A stretch of DNA of 62,682 bases, taken from Clostridiales bacterium (GTDB lineage: Bacteria > Bacillota > Clostridia > Lachnospirales > Lachnospiraceae). The stretch spans positions 1 through 62,682 of the forward strand of contig JAAYJU010000080.1 in NCBI GenBank assembly GCA_012522735.1, in the 5' to 3' direction. The translations under genes were made by a program, and so were the position numbers. The notes below the pieces were generated by a model. It had not been told where the DNA came from, ran no database searches, and worked only from the letters and a program-made list of their open reading frames with translations. Shown piece after piece: positions 8,600-17,753 of the stretch. Every line of letters begins with the position of its first letter. Position 1 is the stretch's first letter.

Positions 8600-9505
8600 C
8601 TACATATTCGATGCACTATGTGGTTTATCACCATAATAGTGCATAAATATATCCTCAAGATTACTAGTTTCCGTATTAAGGTCCAATACTGTATAATTTT
8701 GAAGAGCCTTAATAAATTCAGTTACATTTCCAAGGATGCTTAGTTTTACCGTATTATCATTCACATCTATGATATCAAAGCCACTCGAATCTGCAAAGCG
8801 GGATGCTGAAGTGGAGCTATCAAAGATAACAAGATATATTTTTCTTCTTTTTAATCTTAGGTCGTGCATATTCTCCGTGGCTACAAGCTCTCCCTGTCTG
8901 ATTATTCCCACACGGTCACAGGTTCGCTCGATTTCCTCGAAGCTATGGGAGGACATAAGAATTGTTTTACCCTTGCTCTTCTCCTCAAGTATCAAACCTG
9001 CAAAGGCTTTCTGCATTAAGGGGTCAAGTCCGCTTGTAGGCTCATCAAGAATCAGAACCCTTGGATCATGCATAAAGGCACATACAATACCAAGCTTCTG
9101 CTTCATTCCCTTTGACATTTTACGAATTTTACCCTTTGTATCAAGCTCGAATAAATCTACCAGCTTATCTCTGAGACTAGTATCTCTCAGGCCTCGCATT
9201 TCTGCCATAAAATTTAAAAATTCCATTCCATTCATACCATCAAAAAAAGCAATCTCACCTGGTAGATAACCCATATGCTTCATAATGTCGGCACTGCTTG
9301 ACCTACAGTCTAGTCCCAGAATTTGTACTGAACCCTTGTCTGGGGTCAGAAAGCCCATGAGATGTCTAATAGTGGTGGTCTTACCAGCCCCGTTTGGCCC
9401 CAAGTATCCGAATATTTCACCCTCCTCAATGCTAAAGGTAAGGTCGAAGTTTCCTTTGTGATCTCCGTAATCCTTAGTTAATCCATTGATTTCTATTATG
9501 GACAT
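8600..9505 (-). CDS. ABC transporter ATP-binding protein
   Basis: This 301-residue ATPase powers the adjacent permease. It has Walker A GPNGAGKTTT (about residue 38), a Q-loop in MGYLPGEIAFF, the signature KMSKGMKQKL, Walker B VLILDEPTSGLD and the switch His in MSSHSFEEIE. The C-terminal 80 residues form the extra domain usual in drug-export ATPases. The gene follows the TetR gene by 33 nt and precedes the permease by 17 nt, so the three form one operon. Confidence 0.93.
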   Translation of the reverse strand: MSIIEINGLTKDYGDHKGNFDLTFSIEEGEIFGYLGPNGAGKTTTIRHLMGFLTPDKGSVQILGLDCRSSSADIMKHMGYLPGEIAFFDGMNGMEFLNFMAEMRGLRDTSLRDKLVDLFELDTKGKIRKMSKGMKQKLGIVCAFMHDPRVLILDEPTSGLDPLMQKAFAGLILEEKSKGKTILMSSHSFEEIERTCDRVGIIRQGELVATENMHDLRLKRRKIYLVIFDSSTSASRFADSSGFDIIDVNDNTVKLSILGNVTEFIKALQNYTVLDLNTETSNLEDIFMHYYGDKPHSASNM

Positions 9506-9538
9506 AGATGATCTTCCCCTTTCTATAATGCTTTTTTC

Positions 9539-10210
9539 TTACAAATATTCCTCCTTGTAAAAATTCTTCCTTATCATTACAACATACTGGTCATATAATT
9601 GTATGACTTCGTTATAATCAATTTCATTCTGTTTGCTTTCTGGATTCATAAGATTTTTGATCTGAATTTGATTTACAACACCTTCAGAGCACCAGGATAT
9701 AAGTTGAAGTACCATAAATGGTTCTACACCATCCTTAAACTTATATACGTCTAGATTGTCAAAAAAATCAGCTATTCGCTCATGTGCAAGCCTTTGATTA
9801 ATTAGTTGAATTTCCTTAAAGATATCTTTGGACACTTCAAATGGAGCTTTTTTAATAAAGCCGCCCATATGAGGATGTAAGAATGCCAATATCATTTTTC
9901 TTTCCTTTATATCCTCCAAACGTTCAAAAAAATCAGTCTTCTCCATATACTTAGGTATTCCATTTTTACCGGGACTGTCAACAAGCTCTTTCATGATATT
10001 TGCAGCATATTCGTAAATGTAAAGAAAATAATTCTTCTTTGATCCAAAATAGTAGAAGAGACTGCCCTTTGAAATTCTTGCTTCCTTAACGATATCTTCA
10101 ATTGAAGCCTTTGAGTAACCATACTCACCAAATATCCTAAAGCCAGCATTTAAAATGCTCTGTTTCTTATCTTCATTCAGATTTTCAAAGCTTTCGTAAA
10201 TATCTATCAC
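9539..10210 (-). CDS. TetR/AcrR family transcriptional regulator
   Basis: The 223-residue protein has an N-terminal TetR helix-turn-helix (about residues 15-60: GYSKASIEDIVKEARISKGSLFYYFGSKKNYF) and a helical ligand-binding C-terminal domain. It probably represses its own operon, including the ABC exporter downstream. Two matching palindromes lie immediately upstream at 10257-10306. The start is unclear: the GTG at 10210 overlaps the best ribosome binding site (AGAGGTGAT), so a few N-terminal residues may differ. The ligand is unknown. Confidence 0.9.
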   Translation of the reverse strand: MIDIYESFENLNEDKKQSILNAGFRIFGEYGYSKASIEDIVKEARISKGSLFYYFGSKKNYFLYIYEYAANIMKELVDSPGKNGIPKYMEKTDFFERLEDIKERKMILAFLHPHMGGFIKKAPFEVSKDIFKEIQLINQRLAHERIADFFDNLDVYKFKDGVEPFMVLQLISWCSEGVVNQIQIKNLMNPESKQNEIDYNEVIQLYDQYVVMIRKNFYKEEYL

Positions 10211-10256
10211 CTCTTTTATATAAGCCTATAATGAGATACTATTATATATTTTGTAG

Positions 10257-10306
10257 TTGACCAGTTCGGTCAAAACAAGAATACCACACTTGACCATATT
10301 GGTCAA
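10257..10306. promoter_or_regulatory. Twin TetR-type operators
   Basis: TTGACCAGTTCGGTCAA (10257-10273) and TTGACCATATTGGTCAA (10290-10306) are 17-bp palindromes with identical TTGACC/GGTCAA arms, centred 33 bp apart, about three helical turns. They lie between the divergent TetR and LysR genes, 47-96 bp before the TetR start. They are the obvious binding sites for this regulator and may also affect the LysR side. Confidence 0.85.
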
Positions 10307-10388
10307 CATATTTTTTCTTGTCTAACTTATCAATGCTATGGTATACTGATATCATATAACAAATGGAAACTCCATAAGGAGAAATTAT

Positions 10389-11276
10389 ATGGATATTAAT
10401 ATGGAATACTATAAGATATTCTATTATGTGGCAAAGGAAGGGAGCTTTACCAAGGCAGGAGAGGAGCTCTGTGTCTCACAGCCTGCGGTAAGTCAGTCGA
10501 TAAAGCTTTTGGAAGAGAATCTAGGTGCCAAACTATTTATGAGGATTCCCAAAGGAGTTACGCTGACAGCTGAAGGTGAAGCCTTGTATTCCTATGTAAA
10601 GCGTGGCTATGAGTATATCAAGCTGGGTGAAGAACAGTTTCAGAAGATGCTGGATCTTGAGCATGGTGAAATAAGAATTGGTGCCAGCGATATGACCTTG
10701 CAATTTTATCTACTCCCATATTTGGAGCGCTTTCATGAAAAGTATCCTGGTATCAAGGTAATAGTGACAAATGCTCCTACACCTAGCACTCTTGACCTTC
10801 TCTATGATGGTAAAATAGATTTCGGAGTAGTCAGTGAGCCCTTTCAAGTAAAAGTAGGAATAAAATTTAGTCGAGTAAAGAAGATAAGAGATATCTTTGT
10901 TGCAGGAAGTAAATTCGATTATTTATTGGATAAACCTTTGAAATATAAAGATCTAGAAAGCCTTCCTATTATAAGCTTGGAGGATAATACCAGCACACGA
11001 AAATACGTAAATGAATTTCTTGAGGCAAATCAGGTTATTCTTAATCCTGAGTTTGAACTCGCGACCAGTGATATGATTGTAAAATTCGCCATAAGAAATC
11101 TGGGTATTGGTTGTGTTGTAGAGGATTTTGCTGACGAAGCCATAAATAATAAGCACCTATTTAAATTAGTGTTTGCCGATGAAATCCCGGAAAGAAATAT
11201 ATGTATTGTTACTGGTAGGCAAAGTCCCATATCTGAAGCTGCTAATAAACTTTTGGAAATGCTAAACACATTATAG
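10389..11276 (+). CDS. LysR family transcriptional regulator
   Basis: This 295-residue DNA-binding protein has the LysR winged helix-turn-helix at residues 5-65 (YYVAKEGSFTKAGEELCVSQPAVSQSIKLLEENLGAKLF) and a periplasmic-binding-like effector domain after residue 90. The start has AAGGAG 9 nt upstream. The dUTPase gene follows by 14 nt, so the two are probably co-transcribed, an uncommon pairing. Its targets and effector are unknown. Divergent to the TetR gene. Confidence 0.92.
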   Translation: MDINMEYYKIFYYVAKEGSFTKAGEELCVSQPAVSQSIKLLEENLGAKLFMRIPKGVTLTAEGEALYSYVKRGYEYIKLGEEQFQKMLDLEHGEIRIGASDMTLQFYLLPYLERFHEKYPGIKVIVTNAPTPSTLDLLYDGKIDFGVVSEPFQVKVGIKFSRVKKIRDIFVAGSKFDYLLDKPLKYKDLESLPIISLEDNTSTRKYVNEFLEANQVILNPEFELATSDMIVKFAIRNLGIGCVVEDFADEAINNKHLFKLVFADEIPERNICIVTGRQSPISEAANKLLEMLNTL

Positions 11277-11290
11277 GATGAGGAGGAAAC

Positions 11291-11806
11291 ATGAAACGAA
11301 TAGCACAATTTGAAAAAGTAAGTAAGGAAAGGTTTATAAAGGATTGGTTAGCTACATTTTCATCTGATATATTTGATAAAGAGGATGTCAGTTGTATCTA
11401 TGACGATATAAAACTCCCTAAGAGGGCAACATCAGGCTCAGCTGGCTATGACTTTTATAGTCCAAAAGCATTTAGCCTTGAGCCGAGAGAAACAATTCTT
11501 TTACCTACAGGTATTCGAGTCAAGATAGAAGACGGATGGGTACTTAAATGCTATCCAAGGAGCGGTCTGGGCTTCAAATATCGTCTTCAACTGAACAATA
11601 CTGTAGGTATAATAGACAGTGATTATTACGGCTCAGATAACGAAGGACATATATTCTGTAAGCTTACCAATGACAGTAATGAAGGAAAAACTGTGAGTAT
11701 TGAAGTGGGGGTTGCCTTTATGCAGGGAATTTTCGTTGAGTATGGCATCACCTACGATGATGATAGCTCTGATGTAAGAAATGGAGGCTTTGGAAGCACG
11801 TCCTAA
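11291..11806 (+). CDS. dut: dUTP diphosphatase (trimeric type)
   Basis: The enzyme hydrolyses dUTP to dUMP and keeps uracil out of DNA. At 171 residues it is longer than the usual 145, with about 35 extra N-terminal residues before the conserved core at LPKRATSGSAGYDFYSP (motif 1). Motif 2 is PRSGLGFK, motif 3 is NNTVGIIDSDYYG, motif 4 is VAFMQGIF and the C-terminal arm RNGGFGSTS is motif 5. All catalytic motifs are intact. The start has GAGGAGG upstream and follows the LysR gene by 14 nt. Confidence 0.92.
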   Translation: MKRIAQFEKVSKERFIKDWLATFSSDIFDKEDVSCIYDDIKLPKRATSGSAGYDFYSPKAFSLEPRETILLPTGIRVKIEDGWVLKCYPRSGLGFKYRLQLNNTVGIIDSDYYGSDNEGHIFCKLTNDSNEGKTVSIEVGVAFMQGIFVEYGITYDDDSSDVRNGGFGSTS

Positions 11807-11919
11807 TCTTCACTTCCGTGTGGTAGAGTATTAGCACTTTGAATTTGTGCTATACAAATGCATAATTATGTACTATAATATCGATATATACGCTTTAAAT
11901 AATTGAAGGGAGATAGGGA

Positions 11920-13485
11920 ATGGGAGCAGATAAAATTCAATATATTATAGCTATGACTGTATATATTGGTGCAGTTATAGCGATTGGTTTTAATTATGCT
12001 AAAAGAGCAAGTGAAAGCAGTGATAACTACTTAATAGGTGGAAGATCCTTAGGACCATGGGTAACAGCCATGGCTGCAGAAGCCTCTGATATGAGTGGTT
12101 GGCTGCTTATGGGACTACCAGGTGTAGCTTATTGGTGTGGCTTAGGAGAAGCCGTATGGACTGCTATAGGTTTACTTATAGGTACTTATCTAAACTGGTT
12201 ATTTGTAGCAAAAAGACTTCGTACATATTCCCATGTTGCAGGAGATGCTATAACAATTCCTGATTTTTTGAGTAACCGTTTTAGAGAGAATAAGAAAATA
12301 ATATTAACTATTGCCGCTCTGTTTATATTGGTGTTTTTCTGTGTATATGCAGCTTCTTGCTTCGTTGCAGTAGGAAAGCTCTTTAGTACATTGTTTGGTG
12401 TAGAATATGTATATATGATGCTTCTGGGAGCTATATTCGTAGTGGTTTATACATTTATAGGAGGATTTCTTGCAGAGAGTGCGTCTGATTTTATGCAGGG
12501 AATAGTAATGTTTATCGCATTAGGATTTGTTCTTGCTTTTGGCATATTTAAAGCAGGAGGATTATCTGAGGTTATAGAGAATGCGAAAGCCATTCCTGGC
12601 TTCTTAGATTTCTTTGGTGTTGCGAGCCCCAGCCTAGCTGATGGTGTACAACAGGTATCTGCAGGCAAGCCCTTATTTGGTGAACCTGTTAAATATGGGC
12701 CTTTAGTAATTATATCAACCCTATCATGGGGACTTGGATATTTCGGAATGCCACAGGTACTTTTGAAATTCATGGCTATTAGGAAGCCAAGTGAGCTTAA
12801 GATGTCCAGAAGAATAGCTACCGTTTGGTGTGCTATATCTTTATTTGCAGCAGTCCTTATCGGAATTATCGGAAGGATACTATATCCGGACGCATTACTT
12901 ACTTCAAGTAGCTCTGAAAGTATATTTATACTAATGTCCAGTAGTTTCTTCCTGCCTCTATTAGCAGGACTTGTAATGGCGGGAATCCTGGCTGCAACCA
13001 TAAGCTCATCTGATTCCTATCTCTTGATTGCTGCATCAGCATTTTCTAAGAACGTCTATCATGGAATTCTTAAGAAGGATGCTACTGATAAGCAGGTTCT
13101 GGCTATGTCTAGAGCCACTCTAATTGTAGTAGCTATTATAGCAGCTATAATAGCTCTTGATGAGGATAGTGTTATCTTTAAGGTTGTATCCTTTGCATGG
13201 GCAGGATTCGGTGCGACATTTGGACCTATTATGCTCTTTAGTTTGTTCTGGAAGAGAGTAACAAGAGTAGGTGCTATTGCAGGCATGGTAGCCGGTGGTG
13301 GTATGGTATTCATATGGAAGCTTCTTGTTAGACCTTTAGGAGGTATAGTGGATATATATGAGCTGTTTCCGGCATTTGTAGTATCCTGTCTGGTAATCCT
13401 GATTGTATCATTGCTTACCGAAAAGCCATCTCAGGAAATACAAGAAGAGTTCGAGTACGTTAGGAATTATAAATATGATATATAA
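11920..13485 (+). CDS. putP: Sodium/proline symporter
   Basis: This 521-residue inner-membrane protein of the solute:sodium symporter family has about 13 membrane segments. Family marks include NYLIGGRSLGPWVTAMAAEASDMSGWLLMGLPG near the N-terminus, the sodium-site region in the first core helices, and GILAATISSSDSYLL around residue 360. The GLGEAVWTAIGLLIGTYLNWLFVAKRLR stretch is strongly PutP-like. Its own ribosome binding site (GGGAGATAGGG) and a 113-nt gap suggest a separate transcript. Proline is the likely substrate, but other family substrates are not ruled out. Confidence 0.9.
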   Translation: MGADKIQYIIAMTVYIGAVIAIGFNYAKRASESSDNYLIGGRSLGPWVTAMAAEASDMSGWLLMGLPGVAYWCGLGEAVWTAIGLLIGTYLNWLFVAKRLRTYSHVAGDAITIPDFLSNRFRENKKIILTIAALFILVFFCVYAASCFVAVGKLFSTLFGVEYVYMMLLGAIFVVVYTFIGGFLAESASDFMQGIVMFIALGFVLAFGIFKAGGLSEVIENAKAIPGFLDFFGVASPSLADGVQQVSAGKPLFGEPVKYGPLVIISTLSWGLGYFGMPQVLLKFMAIRKPSELKMSRRIATVWCAISLFAAVLIGIIGRILYPDALLTSSSSESIFILMSSSFFLPLLAGLVMAGILAATISSSDSYLLIAASAFSKNVYHGILKKDATDKQVLAMSRATLIVVAIIAAIIALDEDSVIFKVVSFAWAGFGATFGPIMLFSLFWKRVTRVGAIAGMVAGGGMVFIWKLLVRPLGGIVDIYELFPAFVVSCLVILIVSLLTEKPSQEIQEEFEYVRNYKYDI

Positions 13486-13543
13486 AAAATATATTTATTA
13501 AAGTTATTAAATGATTTTATATATGGTTTAGAATAGGAAATAA

Positions 13544-13581
13544 ATGCCGGATAATCAGGTGTATCACCAACTATCCGGCAT
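13544..13581. terminator. Bidirectional terminator between putP and an ABC gene
   Basis: ATGCCGGATA and TATCCGGCAT form a 10-bp stem, with GGTG/CACC pairing in the loop, followed on the plus strand by ATTTTATTT and on the minus strand by TATTTCC. It lies between convergent genes. Confidence 0.75.
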
Positions 13582-13643
13582 ATTTTATTTCAGGGGAAAT
13601 CCTCCTTGTGATTCGACATAATTCGGGGAGTACCTGGTACTGA

Positions 13644-15539
13644 TTAAGCAATATGATCGAATTGTGAATTATATAGCTTAGCATAGAAACCATCCTTAGC
13701 CAGTAGCTCATCATGATTTCCTTGTTCAACGATATCGCCTTCGTTCATAACAAGGATCATATCTGCGTCTCTGATGGTTGAGAGACGATGAGCAATTATG
13801 AAGCTGGTTCTTCCCTTCATAAGGCTATCCATGGCCTTCTGAATTAGGACTTCTGTTCTGGTGTCCACAGAGCTGGTTGCTTCATCGAGTATCAATATTT
13901 TAGGATCGGCAAGTATAGCACGGGCTATGGTTAATAGCTGCTTCTGACCTTGGGATATATTGGTTGATTCTTCATTTAATATCATCCTGTAGCCATCCGG
14001 TAGGGTGCTTATGAAATGGTGAACATGGGCAGCCTTAGAAGCTTTTATTACCTCTTCGTCAGTGGCATCAAGCTTACTGTAGCGTATATTATCCATGATA
14101 CTTCCGTTAAATAACCATGTATCTTGTAGCACCATGCCAAACATTCTTCTTAAATCGCTTCTGTCAAAGTCCTTTATATTATGACCATCTATAAAGATTT
14201 CTCCGCTTGTTACATCATAAAACCTCATTAGCAGCTTGACTATAGTGGTTTTACCTGCTCCGGTTGGTCCGACAATAGCAACCTTCCTGCCATCACATAC
14301 ATTGGCATTAAAATCATTTATAATAATTTTGTCGCTATTATATCCAAAGCTTACATGCTTAAATTCCACATTACCCCTAATGTTCTCTGTTGGTTGTGGC
14401 GAATCGGTATCTGCCAGCTCTTCCTCAGCCTCCATAAATTCAAATACCCTTTCTGCCGCTGCTGCCATAGATTGGAACATATTTGCTACCTGGGCCAACT
14501 GAGTTACAGGTAGTGTAAAGTTTCTAATATATTGGAAAAAGGATTGAATTTGTCCTATCTGAATCTTACCCTTAACAGTCAGATAACCACCAAGAACGGC
14601 AACGCCTACATAACCAATATTTCCCACAAATTGCATTATGGGATGCATAAGGCCCGATAAGAATTGTGATTTCCATCCTGATTCATAAAGAGTCTTATTT
14701 TTCTCCTCAAAATCCTCTATTACTTCATCTTCCTTATTAAAGACCTTTATAACATTGTGTCCCCCATATACCTCCTCTACCAGGCCGTTAACATGACCTA
14801 GGTATTCCTGCTGTTTCTTAAAATGCTTCTGTGACTTCTTTACGACAAGGCCCATAACACCTGCCGAGATAGGCACAACAAGAAGAGCAAATAGAGTCAT
14901 GGGGATACTAATTCTAAACATCATAATTAATATACCTATAATACTTACAACCGAGGTAATCAACTGGCCCAAGCTTTGATTAAGACTATGGCTTAGAGTA
15001 TCCACATCATTAGTAACTCTTGATAGTATCTCTCCGTGGCTCATGGTATCAAAATAATTCATTGGTAGTTTATGAATCTTTGTTAATATGTTCTTTCTCA
15101 ATTTATAGGACATCCTCTGTACAATCTCTGTGGTGATTATACCCTGAACAAAGGATAAGAGAGAGGATAAGCCATAGAGACCTAAAAGCAGTAGAAGAAT
15201 ATCTCTAAGAGCATCAAAATCAATCCCCTTGCCACCGCTGATTTTATCTATTAATCCATTTACGATTTCTGTTATAGCGTTACCTAGGATTGTAGGTCCA
15301 ATAATCGTAAATATAGTACTTCCTATGGCAAAAATAAATACTAATAAGAAAGCCCATTTATAACCGCCAAGATGGGCTATAAGCTTTTTCATAGACCCTT
15401 TAAAATCCTTGGCTTTCTCTACAGGCATACCCATCCCGCCGCCGGGGCCATGACCGCCACGGCCTCTTCTTTGATTGTATTTGGGCTGCTTATCATTATT
15501 ATTATCACTATTTGAAAGTCTATTATTAATCTTACTCAT
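13644..15539 (-). CDS. ABC exporter half, canonical subunit of a heterodimer
   Basis: The 631-residue protein has a Gly/Arg-rich N-terminal tail (about residues 18-38), six membrane helices and an ATPase domain. Walker A is GPTGAGKTTI, Walker B with catalytic Glu is ILILDEATSS, and the signature is ISQGQKQLL, one residue off the usual SGGQ. It overlaps the upstream exporter gene by 8 nt, with GGAGG inside that gene's end, so they are translated together. A heterodimeric multidrug-type exporter in the membrane is inferred. The altered signature pairs with the partner's altered Walker B, as in known asymmetric exporters. Confidence 0.92.
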   Translation of the reverse strand: MSKINNRLSNSDNNNDKQPKYNQRRGRGGHGPGGGMGMPVEKAKDFKGSMKKLIAHLGGYKWAFLLVFIFAIGSTIFTIIGPTILGNAITEIVNGLIDKISGGKGIDFDALRDILLLLLGLYGLSSLLSFVQGIITTEIVQRMSYKLRKNILTKIHKLPMNYFDTMSHGEILSRVTNDVDTLSHSLNQSLGQLITSVVSIIGILIMMFRISIPMTLFALLVVPISAGVMGLVVKKSQKHFKKQQEYLGHVNGLVEEVYGGHNVIKVFNKEDEVIEDFEEKNKTLYESGWKSQFLSGLMHPIMQFVGNIGYVGVAVLGGYLTVKGKIQIGQIQSFFQYIRNFTLPVTQLAQVANMFQSMAAAAERVFEFMEAEEELADTDSPQPTENIRGNVEFKHVSFGYNSDKIIINDFNANVCDGRKVAIVGPTGAGKTTIVKLLMRFYDVTSGEIFIDGHNIKDFDRSDLRRMFGMVLQDTWLFNGSIMDNIRYSKLDATDEEVIKASKAAHVHHFISTLPDGYRMILNEESTNISQGQKQLLTIARAILADPKILILDEATSSVDTRTEVLIQKAMDSLMKGRTSFIIAHRLSTIRDADMILVMNEGDIVEQGNHDELLAKDGFYAKLYNSQFDHIA

Positions 15540-17688
15540 AGGCTAATTCCTCCTTTGATAACTGGGAAGAGGCTATCTGCTTATAAACTTCACAATCCTT
15601 AAGAAGCTCTTTATGTTTGCCCTTACCTACTATTTTTCCTGCATCCAGAACGAGAATTTGATCTGCATTCATTATTGTATTTATTCTCTGAGCAACGATA
15701 ATCACAGTGCTATGGGATAGATCTTGCCTTAGGGCTTTTCTTAAATCACTATCGGTCTTATAATCGAGAGCCGAAAAGCTATCATCGAATATATATATTT
15801 CAGGATCCCTAGCAATAGCCCTTGCGATGGAGAGCCTTTGCTTTTGTCCTCCCGACACATTGGTTCCTCCCTGGGAGATGGGATCATTATAGCCGTCCAC
15901 CTTTTCCTTTATAAAATCCTCAGCCTGGGCAATTCGTGCTGCCTTTTCTATAATCTCAGGTGAAGCGTCCTTAACCCCAAAACCAATATTTGATTCGATG
16001 GTTCCGGTAAAAAGAACTCCCTTTTGAGGAACATAGCCAAGTCTTTTTCTAAGGTCATGTTGGGTGATATTACGTATATCTATTCCATTTAAAAGTATTT
16101 CACCTTCTGTTACATCATAGAACCTAGGAATTAGATTTGCCAAGGTACTTTTCCCGCTGCCGGTACTGCCTATAATTGCGGTGATTTCACCAGGCTTTGC
16201 TTCAAAGCTTATATTTGAGAGTACATCCTCCTCGGCATTTGGATAGCGGAAATGTACCTTCCTAAATTCAAGAAATCCCTTCTTATGAGTGTCCATGAAT
16301 TTTACTTCCTTAGGATCATGAATCAGAGGCTCCTCCCTTAGGACTTCATCTATACGATTGGCAGATACAGCAGCTCTTGGAAGAATAATTGATACCATGG
16401 TAAGCATTAGAAAAGACATTATTATCTGCATTGTATATTGTATAAATGCCATCATATCGCCGGCCTGCATGGTACCTGCATTAATTCTGTCAGCACCTAC
16501 CCATATAATCAGGAGAGAAACCAGATTCATAATTAACATAAGTGTAGGCATAAGAAATGTCATGATGCGGCCAATAAATAAGCTATTCTTAGTAAGATTA
16601 GTATTTACGTCGTCAAAGCGTTTATCCTCATGCTTCTCATTACTAAAGGCGCGAATAACCTGTAGTCCTGTGAGTATTTCTCTTAAGACAAGGTTAACCT
16701 TATCAACCAACTTTTGCATCAGCTTAAATCTGGGCATCGCTATAATTAGAAGAGTCAATACAACAAAAAGTACAGCCCCCACTCCTACACCTAGTGTCCA
16801 AGTCATTGTAGAATCGGTATTAAGAATCCGAAATATTCCTCCCAAGGCAAGTATAGGAGAATAGACTACTATACGGATTATCATAATAACCGACATCTGA
16901 ATCTGTTGTATATCGTTTGTGCTTCTGGTTATTAATGATGCAGTGGAGAAACGGTCCATCTCTGTATTTGAGAATGACAGGACCTTTGTAAATACGCTAC
17001 TCCTAAGGTCGCGACCCATTCGGGCGGCAATCCTTGATGATACAAATGTTACAAGAATTGATGCTATCATGGCTATAAGAGCCAGTGTAATCATTTTAGC
17101 ACCAACTAACATAATATATTGTGATTGAATCCTACCTACATTTACGCCGATAGCTTCATATTCAGCCTTTATAAACTGGGTAATAATCTGAGACTTAAGG
17201 GTGTCAGGTATTTGATCCATTTGATCAAAAGGATTTTCATTAGCCATTAATCCTTCTATATTGAAAGAGGCTTGTGGTGTATATGTCATGGCAACCAATA
17301 AAAGGATTGGATCAGTGATTATATCCTTGATATCTTCCTCGTTTTTTCCATCCCAGATATATAGATCTTCATCACTTAGTAAGGGGTATTTATCAAGATA
17401 TCTATCCCATTCCTTTTGACTAAGAGAATTCTTGTCTAGTAGACTATAGTGGTTAAAAAAAACATCCTGACTGTCTTCATCCATAGATAGTAGTATTCGT
17501 TTTAGCTGGGAGGTTCTGATAACCTCAGGGACAGGACTATCTATACCACTCTGCAATATGCCTACATTTACTATGTCTGAGGTGTAAGCCGGTAGGGATA
17601 AATCGCTGTAAGCCTGTATAAATAAGAGAATAACTACAAAGAGGATTGCAAGGGCTGATTTTTTTAAGTTTCGAATTATTGTCAGCAT
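15532..17688 (-). CDS. ABC exporter half with degenerate ATP site and large loop
   Basis: This 718-residue half-transporter is longer than its partner because about 150 residues lie between the first and second membrane helices, presumably outside the cell. Walker A is GSTGSGKSTL, the signature is VSGGQKQRL, and Walker B reads IYIFDDSFSALD, with Asp in place of the catalytic Glu. That substitution marks the degenerate site of heterodimeric exporters. The first membrane helix (ALAILFVVILLFIQAY) begins near residue 13. The start has AAAGGAAG upstream. The substrate is unknown. Confidence 0.92.
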   Translation of the reverse strand: MLTIIRNLKKSALAILFVVILLFIQAYSDLSLPAYTSDIVNVGILQSGIDSPVPEVIRTSQLKRILLSMDEDSQDVFFNHYSLLDKNSLSQKEWDRYLDKYPLLSDEDLYIWDGKNEEDIKDIITDPILLLVAMTYTPQASFNIEGLMANENPFDQMDQIPDTLKSQIITQFIKAEYEAIGVNVGRIQSQYIMLVGAKMITLALIAMIASILVTFVSSRIAARMGRDLRSSVFTKVLSFSNTEMDRFSTASLITRSTNDIQQIQMSVIMIIRIVVYSPILALGGIFRILNTDSTMTWTLGVGVGAVLFVVLTLLIIAMPRFKLMQKLVDKVNLVLREILTGLQVIRAFSNEKHEDKRFDDVNTNLTKNSLFIGRIMTFLMPTLMLIMNLVSLLIIWVGADRINAGTMQAGDMMAFIQYTMQIIMSFLMLTMVSIILPRAAVSANRIDEVLREEPLIHDPKEVKFMDTHKKGFLEFRKVHFRYPNAEEDVLSNISFEAKPGEITAIIGSTGSGKSTLANLIPRFYDVTEGEILLNGIDIRNITQHDLRKRLGYVPQKGVLFTGTIESNIGFGVKDASPEIIEKAARIAQAEDFIKEKVDGYNDPISQGGTNVSGGQKQRLSIARAIARDPEIYIFDDSFSALDYKTDSDLRKALRQDLSHSTVIIVAQRINTIMNADQILVLDAGKIVGKGKHKELLKDCEVYKQIASSQLSKEELAYE

Positions 17689-17753
17689 AGGACTTCCTTT
17701 CTTCTATATCAATACTAGGGGGCTTTTAATTTCTAAAGCCGCGTAAGAGTTTG

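Noticed and set aside
9539-10210. Exact start of the TetR gene
   Set aside because: Not resolved: the GTG at 10210 overlaps the best Shine-Dalgarno, and no better standard start follows, so no alternative is claimed.
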